Assembly: GCA_018660305.1 (NCBI GenBank)
Contig: JABJKO010000350.1
Location: forward strand, 1 to 55,422
From: Rhodospirillaceae bacterium
Lineage (GTDB): Bacteria > Pseudomonadota > Alphaproteobacteria > MPNO01 > UBA2964
Direction of reading: 5' to 3'
Length of the DNA: 55,422 bases
Under the pieces are notes generated by a model. That model was not told the DNA's origin, did not search any database, and was given only the letters and a program-made list of their open reading frames with translations. Position 1 is the stretch's first letter, and every line of letters starts with the position of its first letter. The translations under genes and the position numbers were made by a program. Positions 1 to 8,374 of the stretch are shown piece after piece.

Positions 1-38
1 CCCGGCCACCCACAGGATACTCGCGATGGGTGGCCGGG
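1..38. repeat. Inverted repeat at window edge
   Basis: Arms CCCGGCCACCCA (1-12) and TGGGTGGCCGGG (27-38) are perfect 12-base complements around a 14-base loop. No T-run follows on the plus strand, and the other flank lies outside the window. It could be the stem of a terminator belonging to a gene to the left, but this cannot be decided here. Confidence 0.4.
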
Positions 39-65
39 AGGGGGAGAGGGCCGGTACCGTTTTAT

Positions 66-84
66 TAGACCGTGCAACGGTCTA
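66..84 (+). promoter_or_regulatory. Palindromic operator candidate upstream of the SDR gene
   Basis: The sequence TAGACCGT-GCA-ACGGTCTA is a perfect 8-base inverted repeat with a 3-base centre, about 45 bases before the SDR start codon. The size and symmetry suit a dimeric repressor. It does not resemble the GGTATAC operators found further along, so a different regulator is implied. No matching regulator gene lies inside the window. Confidence 0.4.
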
Positions 85-127
85 CAATCGACCCGACTCT
101 ACAAAAGAACAGGGAGAACGGAAAGCC

Positions 128-895
128 ATGGCCAGCTCAAATTCACTGGAAGGTAAGACGGCACTGATCACCGGTTCGGGGGGCGGCATGGGGCGCAGCC
201 ACGCGCTGCTTATGTCCGAACGGGGCGCCGATATCATCGTGCATGACATTAAAGAGGACGGCGCCGCCGAGACCGCCGAAATGGTCCAGAAAAACGGTCG
301 CAAGGCCAGCGTGCTTATCGCCGATGTGCGCGACGTGCCGGATTTCACCGCCAAGATCAACGCGGCCGAGGCCGAACACGGCAAGATCGATATTTTGGTG
401 AACAATGCCGGCGTCAGCGGAAAACACCGCATGATAGACGAAATCGACGAAGATATTTTCGATGAAATGTTCGGTATCCAGGTGCGGGGCGCCTTCTTTG
501 CCACCCAGACGGTGGTTGCCGGGATGAAAAAGCGCAAGGCCGGCCGGATCATCACCATTTCATCCATCTATGCCATGGGCGGCAGCGATTTTGCCTGCCA
601 CTATAGTGCCGCCAAGGCTGCGCTGTCCGGCTTCACAAAAAGCTGGGCACGGGAGCTTGCCCCCCACCGTATTCAGGTCAACGCGGTTGCGCCCGGTTTC
701 GTCCTGACTGGCATGACGCAGGGCAGCAACACGCCGGAAATGATTGAGGCACGTGGTGAGGGCATGCCGTTGGGACGCCTGACCACACCGGAGGATATTT
801 CCTACGCGGTCGCGTGGCTGGCGTCGGCGGAGACCGAAATGATCACCGGTCAGGTCATCAGCCCCAACTCGGGCGAAGTCATTGTAGGATACTGA
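128..895 (+). CDS. SDR family NAD(P)-dependent oxidoreductase
   Basis: A 255-residue classical short-chain dehydrogenase/reductase that interconverts an alcohol and a ketone; the substrate is unknown. The Rossmann motif TGSGGGMG is at residues 15-22 and NNAG at 92-95. The catalytic Ser145, Tyr159 and Lys163 (YSAAK) are all present. Asp40 at the end of the second strand favours NAD(H) over NADP(H). An in-frame ATG exists at 26, but the start at 128 has GGGAGAA just upstream and gives the usual family length. The Rieske oxygenase gene begins 24 bases after the stop, so the two are probably co-transcribed and may act on the same aromatic or alicyclic compound. Confidence 0.9.
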   Translation: MASSNSLEGKTALITGSGGGMGRSHALLMSERGADIIVHDIKEDGAAETAEMVQKNGRKASVLIADVRDVPDFTAKINAAEAEHGKIDILVNNAGVSGKHRMIDEIDEDIFDEMFGIQVRGAFFATQTVVAGMKKRKAGRIITISSIYAMGGSDFACHYSAAKAALSGFTKSWARELAPHRIQVNAVAPGFVLTGMTQGSNTPEMIEARGEGMPLGRLTTPEDISYAVAWLASAETEMITGQVISPNSGEVIVGY

Positions 896-919
896 GGCGG
901 CTAATTTTTGAGAAAGAAC

Positions 920-1954
920 ATGTTCCTAAAAAACTGCTGGTATGTGGCCGCGTGGGATCACGAGGTAACCCGGGAACCGCTGGCTCGGACGTTGCTGTGC
1001 GAGCCGGTCGTGCTATTTCGTGGCGAGGAGGGCAAAGCCGTGGCGCTGGAAGACCGTTGTTGCCATCGCGCCCTGCCGCTCTCCATGGGCAAAGTGGTCG
1101 GGGATTATCTTCAGTGCGGCTATCACGGGCTTGAGTTCGATGCGGCGGGAAATTGTGTCCATGTGCCCGGTCAGGCGCACGTGCCGCCGGATGCGGCGGT
1201 GCGGTCCTATCCCCTTGTGGAGCGCTGGAAATGGGTGTGGATCTGGATGGGTGATCCGGCGCTTGCCGACGAGGCGCTTATTCCCAACTATTGGTGGTTC
1301 GATCATCCCCAGTGGGAGGTGGTGAAGGGAAAATATCTGCGGATCGACTGTAATTACGAGCTCATCACGGACAATTTGCTGGATCTGTCGCATCTCTCCT
1401 ATGTGCACCTTCAGACCCTCGGCACCACCGACATTACCGAATTTCCCATCAGGACCGAGCGTGAGAAGAACATGATCCGCATGACCCGCTGGATCATCGA
1501 CCGGCCGGCACCGCCCATGTTTCAGAAGCTTGGAAATTTCGCCGGAACGGTGGACCGCTGGCAGATCGTCGAAACCTTTTCGCCCTGCCATACCCAGATC
1601 ATGGCCGGCGCCATCGCTACCGGCACCATCGATCCGGAACAGGGTGAACCGGCGGAGGGCATGCACATAAGAAGCCTGAACGCGCCGACACCGGAGACCG
1701 AAAATTCCACTTTCTATTTTTTCGGACACGCCCGGGATTTTGCTCTGGGCGATGAACAGGTATCGGCCGATCTGTTCAAGATGGTGTCGCAGACCTTTGA
1801 TGAAGACGTAGTGATCCTGGAGGCGCAGCAGAAAATGCTCGACCGTGATCCCGAGAGGGAATTGATCGATATCAATGTGGATGCGCCGGGGCTCGCGGCC
1901 CGCCAGATGCTGCGCCACGATATCGAGGCAGAGCAGGGTGCTCCGAAGGCCTGA
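920..1954 (+). CDS. Rieske 2Fe-2S aromatic ring oxygenase / O-demethylase (VanA-like)
   Basis: A 344-residue oxygenase subunit of the vanillate O-demethylase / phthalate dioxygenase type. The Rieske cluster ligands are C47-x-H49 and C66-x2-H69. The mononuclear iron site is D155-x2-H158-x4-H163. The N-terminus MFLKNCWYVAAW is typical of VanA-like proteins, which supports ATG 920 over an upstream TTG at 908; GAGAAAGA precedes it. Such proteins remove O-methyl groups or hydroxylate aromatic acids and need a separate ferredoxin-reductase partner. No VanB-like reductase is encoded nearby, so electrons must come from elsewhere. The substrate cannot be read from the sequence. Confidence 0.88.
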   Translation: MFLKNCWYVAAWDHEVTREPLARTLLCEPVVLFRGEEGKAVALEDRCCHRALPLSMGKVVGDYLQCGYHGLEFDAAGNCVHVPGQAHVPPDAAVRSYPLVERWKWVWIWMGDPALADEALIPNYWWFDHPQWEVVKGKYLRIDCNYELITDNLLDLSHLSYVHLQTLGTTDITEFPIRTEREKNMIRMTRWIIDRPAPPMFQKLGNFAGTVDRWQIVETFSPCHTQIMAGAIATGTIDPEQGEPAEGMHIRSLNAPTPETENSTFYFFGHARDFALGDEQVSADLFKMVSQTFDEDVVILEAQQKMLDRDPERELIDINVDAPGLAARQMLRHDIEAEQGAPKA

Positions 1955-1956
1955 CG

Positions 1957-2991
1957 TCAGCCGATGGCCTGCTGTACCTGGGGAAAGACCCGCTCGCTCA
2001 GGAGCGCCATGGTGTCGAGGGTCAGCGAATGGGGCATGTCGGCCCACTGGATGGACATGATCAGGTGGTTCATGCCGATTTCCTTATGCAGGTTGGCGAT
2101 CTGCTCGGTCACGTCGTCCGGTGAGCCGATGATGAAACGATCGCCAGCCAGCTCGTCGAAAGCGGCCGCGAGATCGCCGTCACCTTCGGGCATCTGGTCG
2201 CCCTGTCCCCATTTGTCGTAGGCGTCGTATTTTTTCTTGATATAGGGCCCGGCCAGACGCAGCGCGTCCTCGCGGGTTTTGGCGACAAACAGCTCCCGGC
2301 GCATGGGCTGTTCGGCGGGGAACGGCTTGCCGGCCTCGTCCAGCGCCCGCTTATAGACCTCCATCTGCTCCTTGATGGTGCTGATTTTATTGTGCGGGTT
2401 GATGTACCAGCAATCGCCGAGACGGGCCGCGCGTTTGATCGCCACGTCCGCATTGGCGCCGATCCAGATGGGTGGGTGGGGCTGTTGCAGCGGTTTCGGA
2501 CAGCAGGACGCTTCCAGCAACTCAAAGTGGGAGCCCTTCATGGAGACCGTGTCTTCCGTCCACAGCCGTTTTAACGCGATGAGGTTTTCTTCCAGCAATT
2601 TGCCGCGGTTTTTGACGTCGGCGCCGAAGGCGGCGAATTCCACGTCGCGATAGCCCAGCGCGACGCCACAGATCACTCTGCCGCCCGACATGATGTCGAT
2701 GGTGGCGAGCTGTTCGGCAATATCCAGCGGTTTATGCAGGGACAACAGGATAATCCCCGCATTGAGCCGGACCCGCTTGGTTTCGGCGCTCAGCCGCGCC
2801 AGCAGCGGAAATTGCTGAAAGGCCTGAAACGGCGCGGTGCTGTAATGCGAGGTCTTGGTGATGGAATCGAAGCCCAGCGCCTCGGCCTGTCGGCATTCCT
2901 CCATCATTTCCTCGAAGCAGATCCTAATATCCTGGTCCTGCGCATATTGCCCGCGGATCGCGAGCCCGAACTGCATCTTTTCTGTGGTCAT
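1957..2991 (-). CDS. LLM class (luciferase-like) flavin-dependent oxidoreductase
   Basis: A 344-residue TIM-barrel flavin monooxygenase of the bacterial luciferase / F420-dependent family. It has the N-terminal strand and helix (QFGLAIRG, then EECRQAEALGFDSI), the central SGGRVICGVALGYRDVEF segment and the PPIWIGANA strand seen in LLM-class enzymes. These enzymes use reduced flavin and oxygen to oxidise small organic molecules. It starts 24 bases after the TctA-TctB permease gene and is the last gene of that minus-strand unit, so it probably attacks the imported substrate. Its stop lies 2 bases from the convergent Rieske gene. A flavin reductase is not encoded nearby. Confidence 0.87.
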   Translation of the reverse strand: MTTEKMQFGLAIRGQYAQDQDIRICFEEMMEECRQAEALGFDSITKTSHYSTAPFQAFQQFPLLARLSAETKRVRLNAGIILLSLHKPLDIAEQLATIDIMSGGRVICGVALGYRDVEFAAFGADVKNRGKLLEENLIALKRLWTEDTVSMKGSHFELLEASCCPKPLQQPHPPIWIGANADVAIKRAARLGDCWYINPHNKISTIKEQMEVYKRALDEAGKPFPAEQPMRRELFVAKTREDALRLAGPYIKKKYDAYDKWGQGDQMPEGDGDLAAAFDELAGDRFIIGSPDDVTEQIANLHKEIGMNHLIMSIQWADMPHSLTLDTMALLSERVFPQVQQAIG

Positions 2992-3015
2992 CGATCTCTT
3001 CTAACTAAGCGGACA

Positions 3016-4995
3016 TTAACTAAGGGGCCAGGGGAGTTGGACGAAGTACTGAAGCAGCCCGCCGGGGAAATCCAGCACCATGATCCACGAAAGTCCGGTG
3101 ATAAAGCCGACCCCGCAAAGGGTCATGGTGAGAATACGCGCCCAGGAGGCATCGGATTGCTGTCTCAGGAAGATGATGAAAAACCCGGAGATGGCGAGCC
3201 AGAACCCCACCAGCAGCACGGCGGCAATGAAGCCGGCAAGCCACATGAGGTAATAACCAAGATTGGGCACCCCTTCGCGACCGGCATGATCGCCCTCGAC
3301 CTCATAATCGTAATTGGCGGCGTGATCCGTCTTGTTCTTGGAGGTTACGTAAAAAAGATAAATCGCAATGGGCAGCATGGTGACGCAGATACCCACCGGG
3401 TACACAGCACCCAGGAACGAATGCTGCAGCCCGTCATACAGCCCGTAGGCGAAAAGCAGCACAACGAAGCCGGCGAACATGGCCTGTGGCAGCATGTTGG
3501 AGGTCTTCGCGATTGTTGCGTCTGCCGCGTCGGTTTCCCCGGTGGGCGCGTTGCGGGCGCCAAACCAAACCGAAATCACCGTCAGGACGAAAATAATGAT
3601 GACGCCGGGGCGCAGCAGGAAGCCCCAATCGTAAAACTGGACCGCCTGGTACAAATAGGTTTCCGAATTGTCCGCCAGCACGAAACCGATCAGGAAGGCG
3701 GGACGCGGCCATCCGAACCGCTTGAACAGGATGCCGAGGAGGCCAACCGCAAACAGGACGATCAGATCGCCGAGATCGCGGGTCGCCTGGAACGCGGCGA
3801 AGCAGATGACCATGATCATGAAGGGCGCCAGATAGACGTATTTGATGGTTGTCAGCATGGCGACGCCACGGGAGATGAACAGGCAGGTGCCGGCGCCGAT
3901 GATATTGGCCAGGGCCAGGGACCAGATGATCACATAGGTGAGGTTGAGCTTGCCTTCGACCATGCTGGGGCCCGGCTCGAGGCCGATAAGCTCCATGCCG
4001 CCGAGGAACACCGCCATGCTGCCGGAGCCGGGGATGGCGAACAGCAATGTGGGGATCAGACCGCCGCCTTCCTTGGCATTGTTGGCCGATTCCGGCGCCA
4101 GCACGCCGCGGATATCGCCCTTGCCGAACTGGGACGAATCCTTGGCCGTCTGTTTGACATGGCCATAGGCGATCCAGTCCACCACGCTGCCGCCCAAACC
4201 GGGCAGGGCACCGATGATGCAGCCAATGCCGGCGCAGCGTGTACAGAGCCACCGGTAAGCCCACATGTCCTTGAGGCCCTGCATCCAGCCGGTACCGAGG
4301 CTGGCGCTTCGCGATATGGCGCCGCCGCCCCGGAGCAAATCGATGATCTCGGGCACGGCGAACATGGCCAGCCCAATAACCACCAGCGGCAACCCATCAC
4401 CCAGATAGGCGTTGTCGAACGACATGCGATATTCGCCGGTGGCCGGCGCGCCGCCCAGGGCACCGATCAGAAGCCCCATTCCGCACGCGAGAACGCCCTT
4501 GGACAGACAGTTGCCCGCCAGCACGCCGACCATGGAGAGGCCGAGAATGGTCAGCATGAACAGCTCGGCCGAGGTGAACAGCAGGATGACCGGCCGCGCG
4601 ACGAGGATAAAGAAAGTGAGGACGAAGGCGCCGATCACGCCACCATAGAGCGACGCGGAAAATGCGGCGCCAAGGGCGCGGGCGGCTTCGCCCTTTTTGG
4701 CCAGCGGAAACCCGTCAAGCACGGTGGCCTGCGACGCGCTCGATCCGGGAATGCCCATGAGAACGGACGTAAAGGTGTCGGAGGTGGGGATGATGGCGAC
4801 CAGACCCATCAGCATGGCCAGCGCCGACGTTGGTTCGATCCCGTAGAGAAACGGCAACAGCAGGGACAGGCCGACAATGCCACCCAGGCCGGGGAAAATA
4901 CCGACCACCAGCCCCATGATTACACCGCCGAACAGATACAGCAGGTGTGTGCCGCTGGTGATCTCCGTCAACGCCGCGAGGATCGCTTCAACCAT
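3016..4995 (-). CDS. Tripartite tricarboxylate transporter permease, TctA-TctB fusion
   Basis: A 659-residue membrane protein. Residues 1 to about 490 are a complete TctA large permease with the two re-entrant signatures GIFPGLGG and GALPGLGG and the IPGSSAS and IPGSGS motifs. About 170 further residues contain four predicted membrane segments separated by a hydrophilic loop, the size and topology of a TctB small permease. TctA alone is about 500 residues, so this is a fusion of both permease subunits in one chain. It works with the substrate-binding protein encoded just upstream (5095-6189) to import a carboxylate by cation symport. The C-terminal part is assigned by length and topology and is less certain than the TctA part. 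Confidence 0.9.
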   Translation of the reverse strand: MVEAILAALTEITSGTHLLYLFGGVIMGLVVGIFPGLGGIVGLSLLLPFLYGIEPTSALAMLMGLVAIIPTSDTFTSVLMGIPGSSASQATVLDGFPLAKKGEAARALGAAFSASLYGGVIGAFVLTFFILVARPVILLFTSAELFMLTILGLSMVGVLAGNCLSKGVLACGMGLLIGALGGAPATGEYRMSFDNAYLGDGLPLVVIGLAMFAVPEIIDLLRGGGAISRSASLGTGWMQGLKDMWAYRWLCTRCAGIGCIIGALPGLGGSVVDWIAYGHVKQTAKDSSQFGKGDIRGVLAPESANNAKEGGGLIPTLLFAIPGSGSMAVFLGGMELIGLEPGPSMVEGKLNLTYVIIWSLALANIIGAGTCLFISRGVAMLTTIKYVYLAPFMIMVICFAAFQATRDLGDLIVLFAVGLLGILFKRFGWPRPAFLIGFVLADNSETYLYQAVQFYDWGFLLRPGVIIIFVLTVISVWFGARNAPTGETDAADATIAKTSNMLPQAMFAGFVVLLFAYGLYDGLQHSFLGAVYPVGICVTMLPIAIYLFYVTSKNKTDHAANYDYEVEGDHAGREGVPNLGYYLMWLAGFIAAVLLVGFWLAISGFFIIFLRQQSDASWARILTMTLCGVGFITGLSWIMVLDFPGGLLQYFVQLPWPLS

Positions 4996-5038
4996 ACCAA
5001 TGATGCCCTCTGCCCCTATCTAAAATAGCCTAACAGGA

Positions 5039-5072
5039 AAAGGGCGGGGATGCGTATGCTTCCCCGCCCTTT
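5039..5072 (-). terminator. Intercistronic hairpin between binding-protein and permease genes
   Basis: A stem of about 11 G/C-rich pairs (AAGGGCGGGGA with its complement, 10-base loop) sits between the stop of the minus-strand tctC-like gene and the start of the permease gene. Read on the minus strand, it is followed by TTTTCC. It may partly terminate transcription or protect the upstream mRNA, giving more binding protein than permease. Confidence 0.6.
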
Positions 5073-5094
5073 CGTTCGTCAGTGGACTATTGCC

Positions 5095-6189
5095 TTACGG
5101 TACTTTGTTGTACCGGCGCTTCAGCCAGTCGAGAACCCACTGCTTTGCCTTTGGCGGCACCGAGGTGGCGACCTTTTTAAGGGTCTGCGCCTGTGCCCCG
5201 ACGGCCTGGTCATATTTGCCAAGAGACTTGTTTTTTGCTGCCTCGAAACCAGGCAGGCTGATGGCCTTGGCCGCTGCCGCGCGCCACGCGGCAACAATGT
5301 TCTTCGGCGTACCTTTTTTCACGAAGATCATTTTCTGGGCCGGGAAGCCCGCTGCCATGAAGGATTTCCACGCCGTCCAGGCCGGGCCACGGGGGGCCTT
5401 GCCATGCATGGATTTATAGACTTCTCCGACGTGTGGCAGGTTGGGGAAGGTCGGGTCGCGAACGACCTGGCCTTTCGAGTTCAACGTGCCCCAGGTCATG
5501 AGAGGTATGGCAATACCCTTCTTGACCAGCGGTGTTACCCGCTTGAGGAAGGCCGGCGTGGTCTGGTAGTCGATCCGGACTTCACCGCGTTCGAAGGCGA
5601 GACGCGAGGGGCCGCGGCCCTTCATGCCAAAGACCGGCTTGACGTTAAGCCCGAGAATATCAAATGCCAGCAAAGGCACGAGATCGAGCGACGTCGGTCC
5701 CTGCGAGCCGAATTTGAGCTTGGCCTTCTGCAGTTTCTTCATGTCGGCGATTGATTTAACGCCGAGGCTTTTATTGACATAGACGACGCCGCCAACCGGG
5801 GTGGCCAGGACGACTTCCCAATCCGCATAATTATATTTGACGCGACGGTCACCAAGCAGGAACGGGAACTGGGTCGATCCCGACGTGCCCAGAATTGTCA
5901 GCCCGTCCTTGCTGCCACGGCGCGCGAAGTAGTTGGTGCCCTTGGTAGAGCTGGCGCCGGGCATGTTTTTGACGGCGACAACCGGGTTGCCCGGCAGCGC
6001 CTTTTGCAGCCATGGCACATAGAACCGTGCCCAGCGGTTTGATCCACCACCGGTGCCATAGGGAATGATCCATTCGATACGCTTGCCGCTGAAATCGACT
6101 TTTTGCGCTGCTGCCGGCAATGCTGTGACCAGCATGGCAGCCGCAGCAATCCCGCCGATTGCGAGTGTTGTTACATATGTTTTCGTCAT
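5095..6189 (-). CDS. TTT (Bug/TctC) family periplasmic substrate-binding protein
   Basis: A 364-residue extracytoplasmic solute receptor. The start at 6189 (MTKTYVTT) is chosen because AGGAGAAA lies 7 bases upstream; an in-frame ATG at 6213 lacks this. A signal peptide runs to about residue 30 and ends in PAAAQK. The fold is recognisable from VDFSGKRIEWIIPYGTGGGSN near the N-terminus, VAVKNMPGASS and GTSGSTQFPF. It delivers a carboxylate to the TctA-TctB fusion permease encoded downstream. The ligand cannot be inferred; nearby genes suggest an aromatic or dicarboxylic acid. Confidence 0.9.
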   Translation of the reverse strand: MTKTYVTTLAIGGIAAAAMLVTALPAAAQKVDFSGKRIEWIIPYGTGGGSNRWARFYVPWLQKALPGNPVVAVKNMPGASSTKGTNYFARRGSKDGLTILGTSGSTQFPFLLGDRRVKYNYADWEVVLATPVGGVVYVNKSLGVKSIADMKKLQKAKLKFGSQGPTSLDLVPLLAFDILGLNVKPVFGMKGRGPSRLAFERGEVRIDYQTTPAFLKRVTPLVKKGIAIPLMTWGTLNSKGQVVRDPTFPNLPHVGEVYKSMHGKAPRGPAWTAWKSFMAAGFPAQKMIFVKKGTPKNIVAAWRAAAAKAISLPGFEAAKNKSLGKYDQAVGAQAQTLKKVATSVPPKAKQWVLDWLKRRYNKVP

Positions 6190-6285
6190 TGGGTTTTTCT
6201 CCTGTATCCCCATGTCAATTCTTCTACGACCAGCCTTCCAAATTTCTTATACGTCCCCGTTAAGCCGCTTCGCGACGATGAGTCA

Positions 6286-6576
6286 ACCGGGCGGGCACAA
6301 ATACTTTTCCGGCGAACAACCGCCGGGCCGTTCAATATCAAATTTTGTCACCGGAAATTTTTCCAGAATTGCAACCTGATCGGCGACGGTACCGGACGCG
6401 GCGATGCCATGGGCCAGAGTGATTGCGCCGGTGACCGCATGGGCGGCGTGGGTCCGGTCCGGGACCAGATAGCGTGACGTAATCGTGCCGCCCCGGCGCG
6501 GTGGCGCGACCAGCATGATTTTCGGGACCACGCTCCCGGACACCTCTCCCCGCCCCATGCGCTTACCCGCTTCGCG
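6286..6576 (-). pseudogene. Remnant of a PrpF / 4-oxalomesaconate tautomerase (GalD) family gene
   Basis: An open stretch of about 97 codons resembles the C-terminal part of the PrpF/GalD isomerase family: AGKRMGRGEVSGSVVPKIML, then APPRRGGTITSRYLVP, then THAAHAVTGAITLAHGIAAS. Full proteins have about 350-390 residues, and none of the N-terminal half is found upstream. The sequence also loses resemblance after FDIERPGG. No ribosome-binding site or credible start is present. GalD-type tautomerases act in gallate or protocatechuate 4,5-cleavage, which fits an aromatic-catabolism island that has lost a gene. The family assignment rests on recalled family motifs. Confidence 0.6.
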
Positions 6577-6657
6577 GCGCTGTCGCCGCCATAAGTTATC
6601 CACAAGTCGCCATTTTGTGACTCGACAATGCTTGCAGACTCCTCCTAGCCTCTTGGT

Positions 6658-6672
6658 GGTATACAAAATACC
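6658..6672 (+). promoter_or_regulatory. Putative GntR operator upstream of the tctC-tctB-tctA operon
   Basis: GGTATACAAAATACC matches 13 of 15 bases of the core of the perfect palindrome at 9936-9960, just ahead of the GntR regulator gene. It lies about 140 bases before the plus-strand tctC-like start, in a promoter-sized gap. The shared core suggests that the GntR protein controls both the transporter operon and itself. Confidence 0.55.
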
Positions 6673-6810
6673 TTATGCATAATTGCAGGGGGAGGCGGCT
6701 GAGAGGCATCTGCAGCTCCGCCAAATAATGAAAGCGGGCACATAAAACCCGTTCGAAATAAGAAGCGTCTGCGTTTGATGAACCTGCACTTCGAATTTTG
6801 GGAGGAACCT

Positions 6811-7806
6811 ATGACACTATTAGCAAGGACAGGCGTCGCGGCGATCGGCCTCGGGCTGGTTGTCAGCTTCGGTACGGTCACGTATTCGAGCGATGCCGAT
6901 GCGGCCTGGAAGCCGCGCAAGCCCGTGGAATTCGTCATCATGGCTGGTAAAGGCGGTGGCGCCGACCGGCTGGCCCGCTTTATCCAGGGTATCGTTCAGA
7001 AGAATAAGTTTTCGCCACGGCCGTTCGTGCCCGTCAACAAGGGCGGTGGATCGGGTGCCGAGGCATTGCGTCAGCTTAAGGACAGCGGCGGCAATCCTCA
7101 TATGATCATGGCGACCCTTAACAGCTACTACACCACACCCCTTCGCAATCCGGGACTGGGCGTCGATATCTCGAATTTCACCCCCATTGCCCGACTTGCC
7201 GAAGATACGTTCCAACTCTGGGTTACGGTTGATAGCGGCATCAAGTCGGTTGAAGATTATGTGAAGACCGTCAAGAAGGCTGGACGTGCCGGCTGGAAGA
7301 TGGGCGGCACCGGCAAGGGTCAGGAAGATTCTCTCGTGACCGGGCTGCTCGAACAGAAGTTTGGTTTCCGGGTCACCTACGTCCCGTTCAAGGGCGGAGG
7401 AACGGTTGCCAAGCAGTTGATCGGCAAACACATCAACTCCACCGTGAACAACCCGTCCGAGCAGGTCGGTTTCTGGGATGCCGGTAAATCCCGCCCGCTT
7501 GCGAGCTTTACGCCAAAGGGCAAACTCAAAGGCAAATGGGGCAAGATCCCGACCTTTGAGGAACTCGGCTATGGCAAGGACATGGTTTATTACATGCAGC
7601 GGTCCGTCGTTGGCCCGCCCGGTATGAGCAAGGATGCGCAGGCATTTTATGTCGGCGTTTTCCAGAAGGTCTATCAGTCCTCTCCCTGGCAGAACTATCT
7701 GGCCAAGAAGGGTCTGGTCCCAGGCTGGCTCACCGGCAGCAAGCTGCAGTCCTACTTCATTGCCGAGCGCGCCAAGCATGCCGATCTTTTGAAGGCTCTT
7801 AAATAA
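6811..7806 (+). CDS. TTT family periplasmic substrate-binding protein
   Basis: A 331-residue Bug/TctC-type receptor. ATG 6811 is preceded by GGGAGGA, so it is preferred over the in-frame ATG at 6775. A signal peptide covers roughly residues 1-28. The mature part opens with WKPRKPVEFVIMAGKGGGAD, the usual first strand and anion-binding loop. It is the first gene of an operon with tctB (52 bases on) and tctA. It is only distantly similar to the minus-strand receptor at 5095-6189, so the two transporters probably carry different acids. The GGTATAC operator upstream points to control by the GntR regulator. Confidence 0.9.
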   Translation: MTLLARTGVAAIGLGLVVSFGTVTYSSDADAAWKPRKPVEFVIMAGKGGGADRLARFIQGIVQKNKFSPRPFVPVNKGGGSGAEALRQLKDSGGNPHMIMATLNSYYTTPLRNPGLGVDISNFTPIARLAEDTFQLWVTVDSGIKSVEDYVKTVKKAGRAGWKMGGTGKGQEDSLVTGLLEQKFGFRVTYVPFKGGGTVAKQLIGKHINSTVNNPSEQVGFWDAGKSRPLASFTPKGKLKGKWGKIPTFEELGYGKDMVYYMQRSVVGPPGMSKDAQAFYVGVFQKVYQSSPWQNYLAKKGLVPGWLTGSKLQSYFIAERAKHADLLKALK

Positions 7807-7858
7807 ACGGGCGATCAATACGTCCGAGTAACAGCGTAGGGTAGGGGAGACGATCATC

Positions 7859-8356
7859 ATGCGTGTGGCTGAACTTGTTATGGCCCTCGTTTTGGCGGTC
7901 TTCTCCCTTGCCATTATGTTTAAGGCGACAGAGCTGCCCATCGGATGGATTCCGAAATCCGGACCGGGCGGCGGCGCCTTTCCCTTCTGGCTTGGCGCCG
8001 GCATGCTGGTCTGCTGTTTGTGGATCACGGTGCGCTGGTTCAGGCGGGCAAGCCCCCCCTCACGATCTACCGCGCCCTACATGGATCGCCGCACCGTTCA
8101 GCTTTTTGTTGTCGGCGCGTTGCCTCTCGCCATCATGATCGGGCTGATCCACGTGATCGGTGTGTACTTTGCCGTGCCGATCTATCTTTTTTACTATTTA
8201 CGATTCGTCGGGGGCCATCCCTGGCGGCTTGTCAGCGCCATAACGGCGATCATGCCGGTCGCCACATTCCTGTTTTTTGAAATAGCCCTCACCATAGAGC
8301 TGCCCAAGGGGTTTACCGAGCCGCTGTTCTATCCGATCTACGATCTGTTTTATTAG
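7859..8356 (+). CDS. TTT small permease subunit (TctB family)
   Basis: A 165-residue membrane protein with four predicted transmembrane segments. The N-terminal helix (VMALVLAVFSLAIMF) is followed by the KSGPGGGAFPFWLGAGM segment typical of TctB, which normally carries a PG-x-FP motif. The start has GGGGAG about 10 bases upstream. It lies between the tctC-like and tctA genes, in the standard gene order of TTT systems. With TctA it forms the membrane complex for binding-protein-dependent carboxylate symport. Confidence 0.88.
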   Translation: MRVAELVMALVLAVFSLAIMFKATELPIGWIPKSGPGGGAFPFWLGAGMLVCCLWITVRWFRRASPPSRSTAPYMDRRTVQLFVVGALPLAIMIGLIHVIGVYFAVPIYLFYYLRFVGGHPWRLVSAITAIMPVATFLFFEIALTIELPKGFTEPLFYPIYDLFY

Positions 8357-8374
8357 GCGGTTGGACGCACATTC

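Noticed and set aside
2734..5028. A 764-codon open frame on the plus strand
   Set aside because: It lies exactly opposite the TctA-TctB permease gene, has a His/Gln/Glu-rich composition unlike any family, and has no ribosome-binding site. It is a shadow caused by GC-rich codon use.
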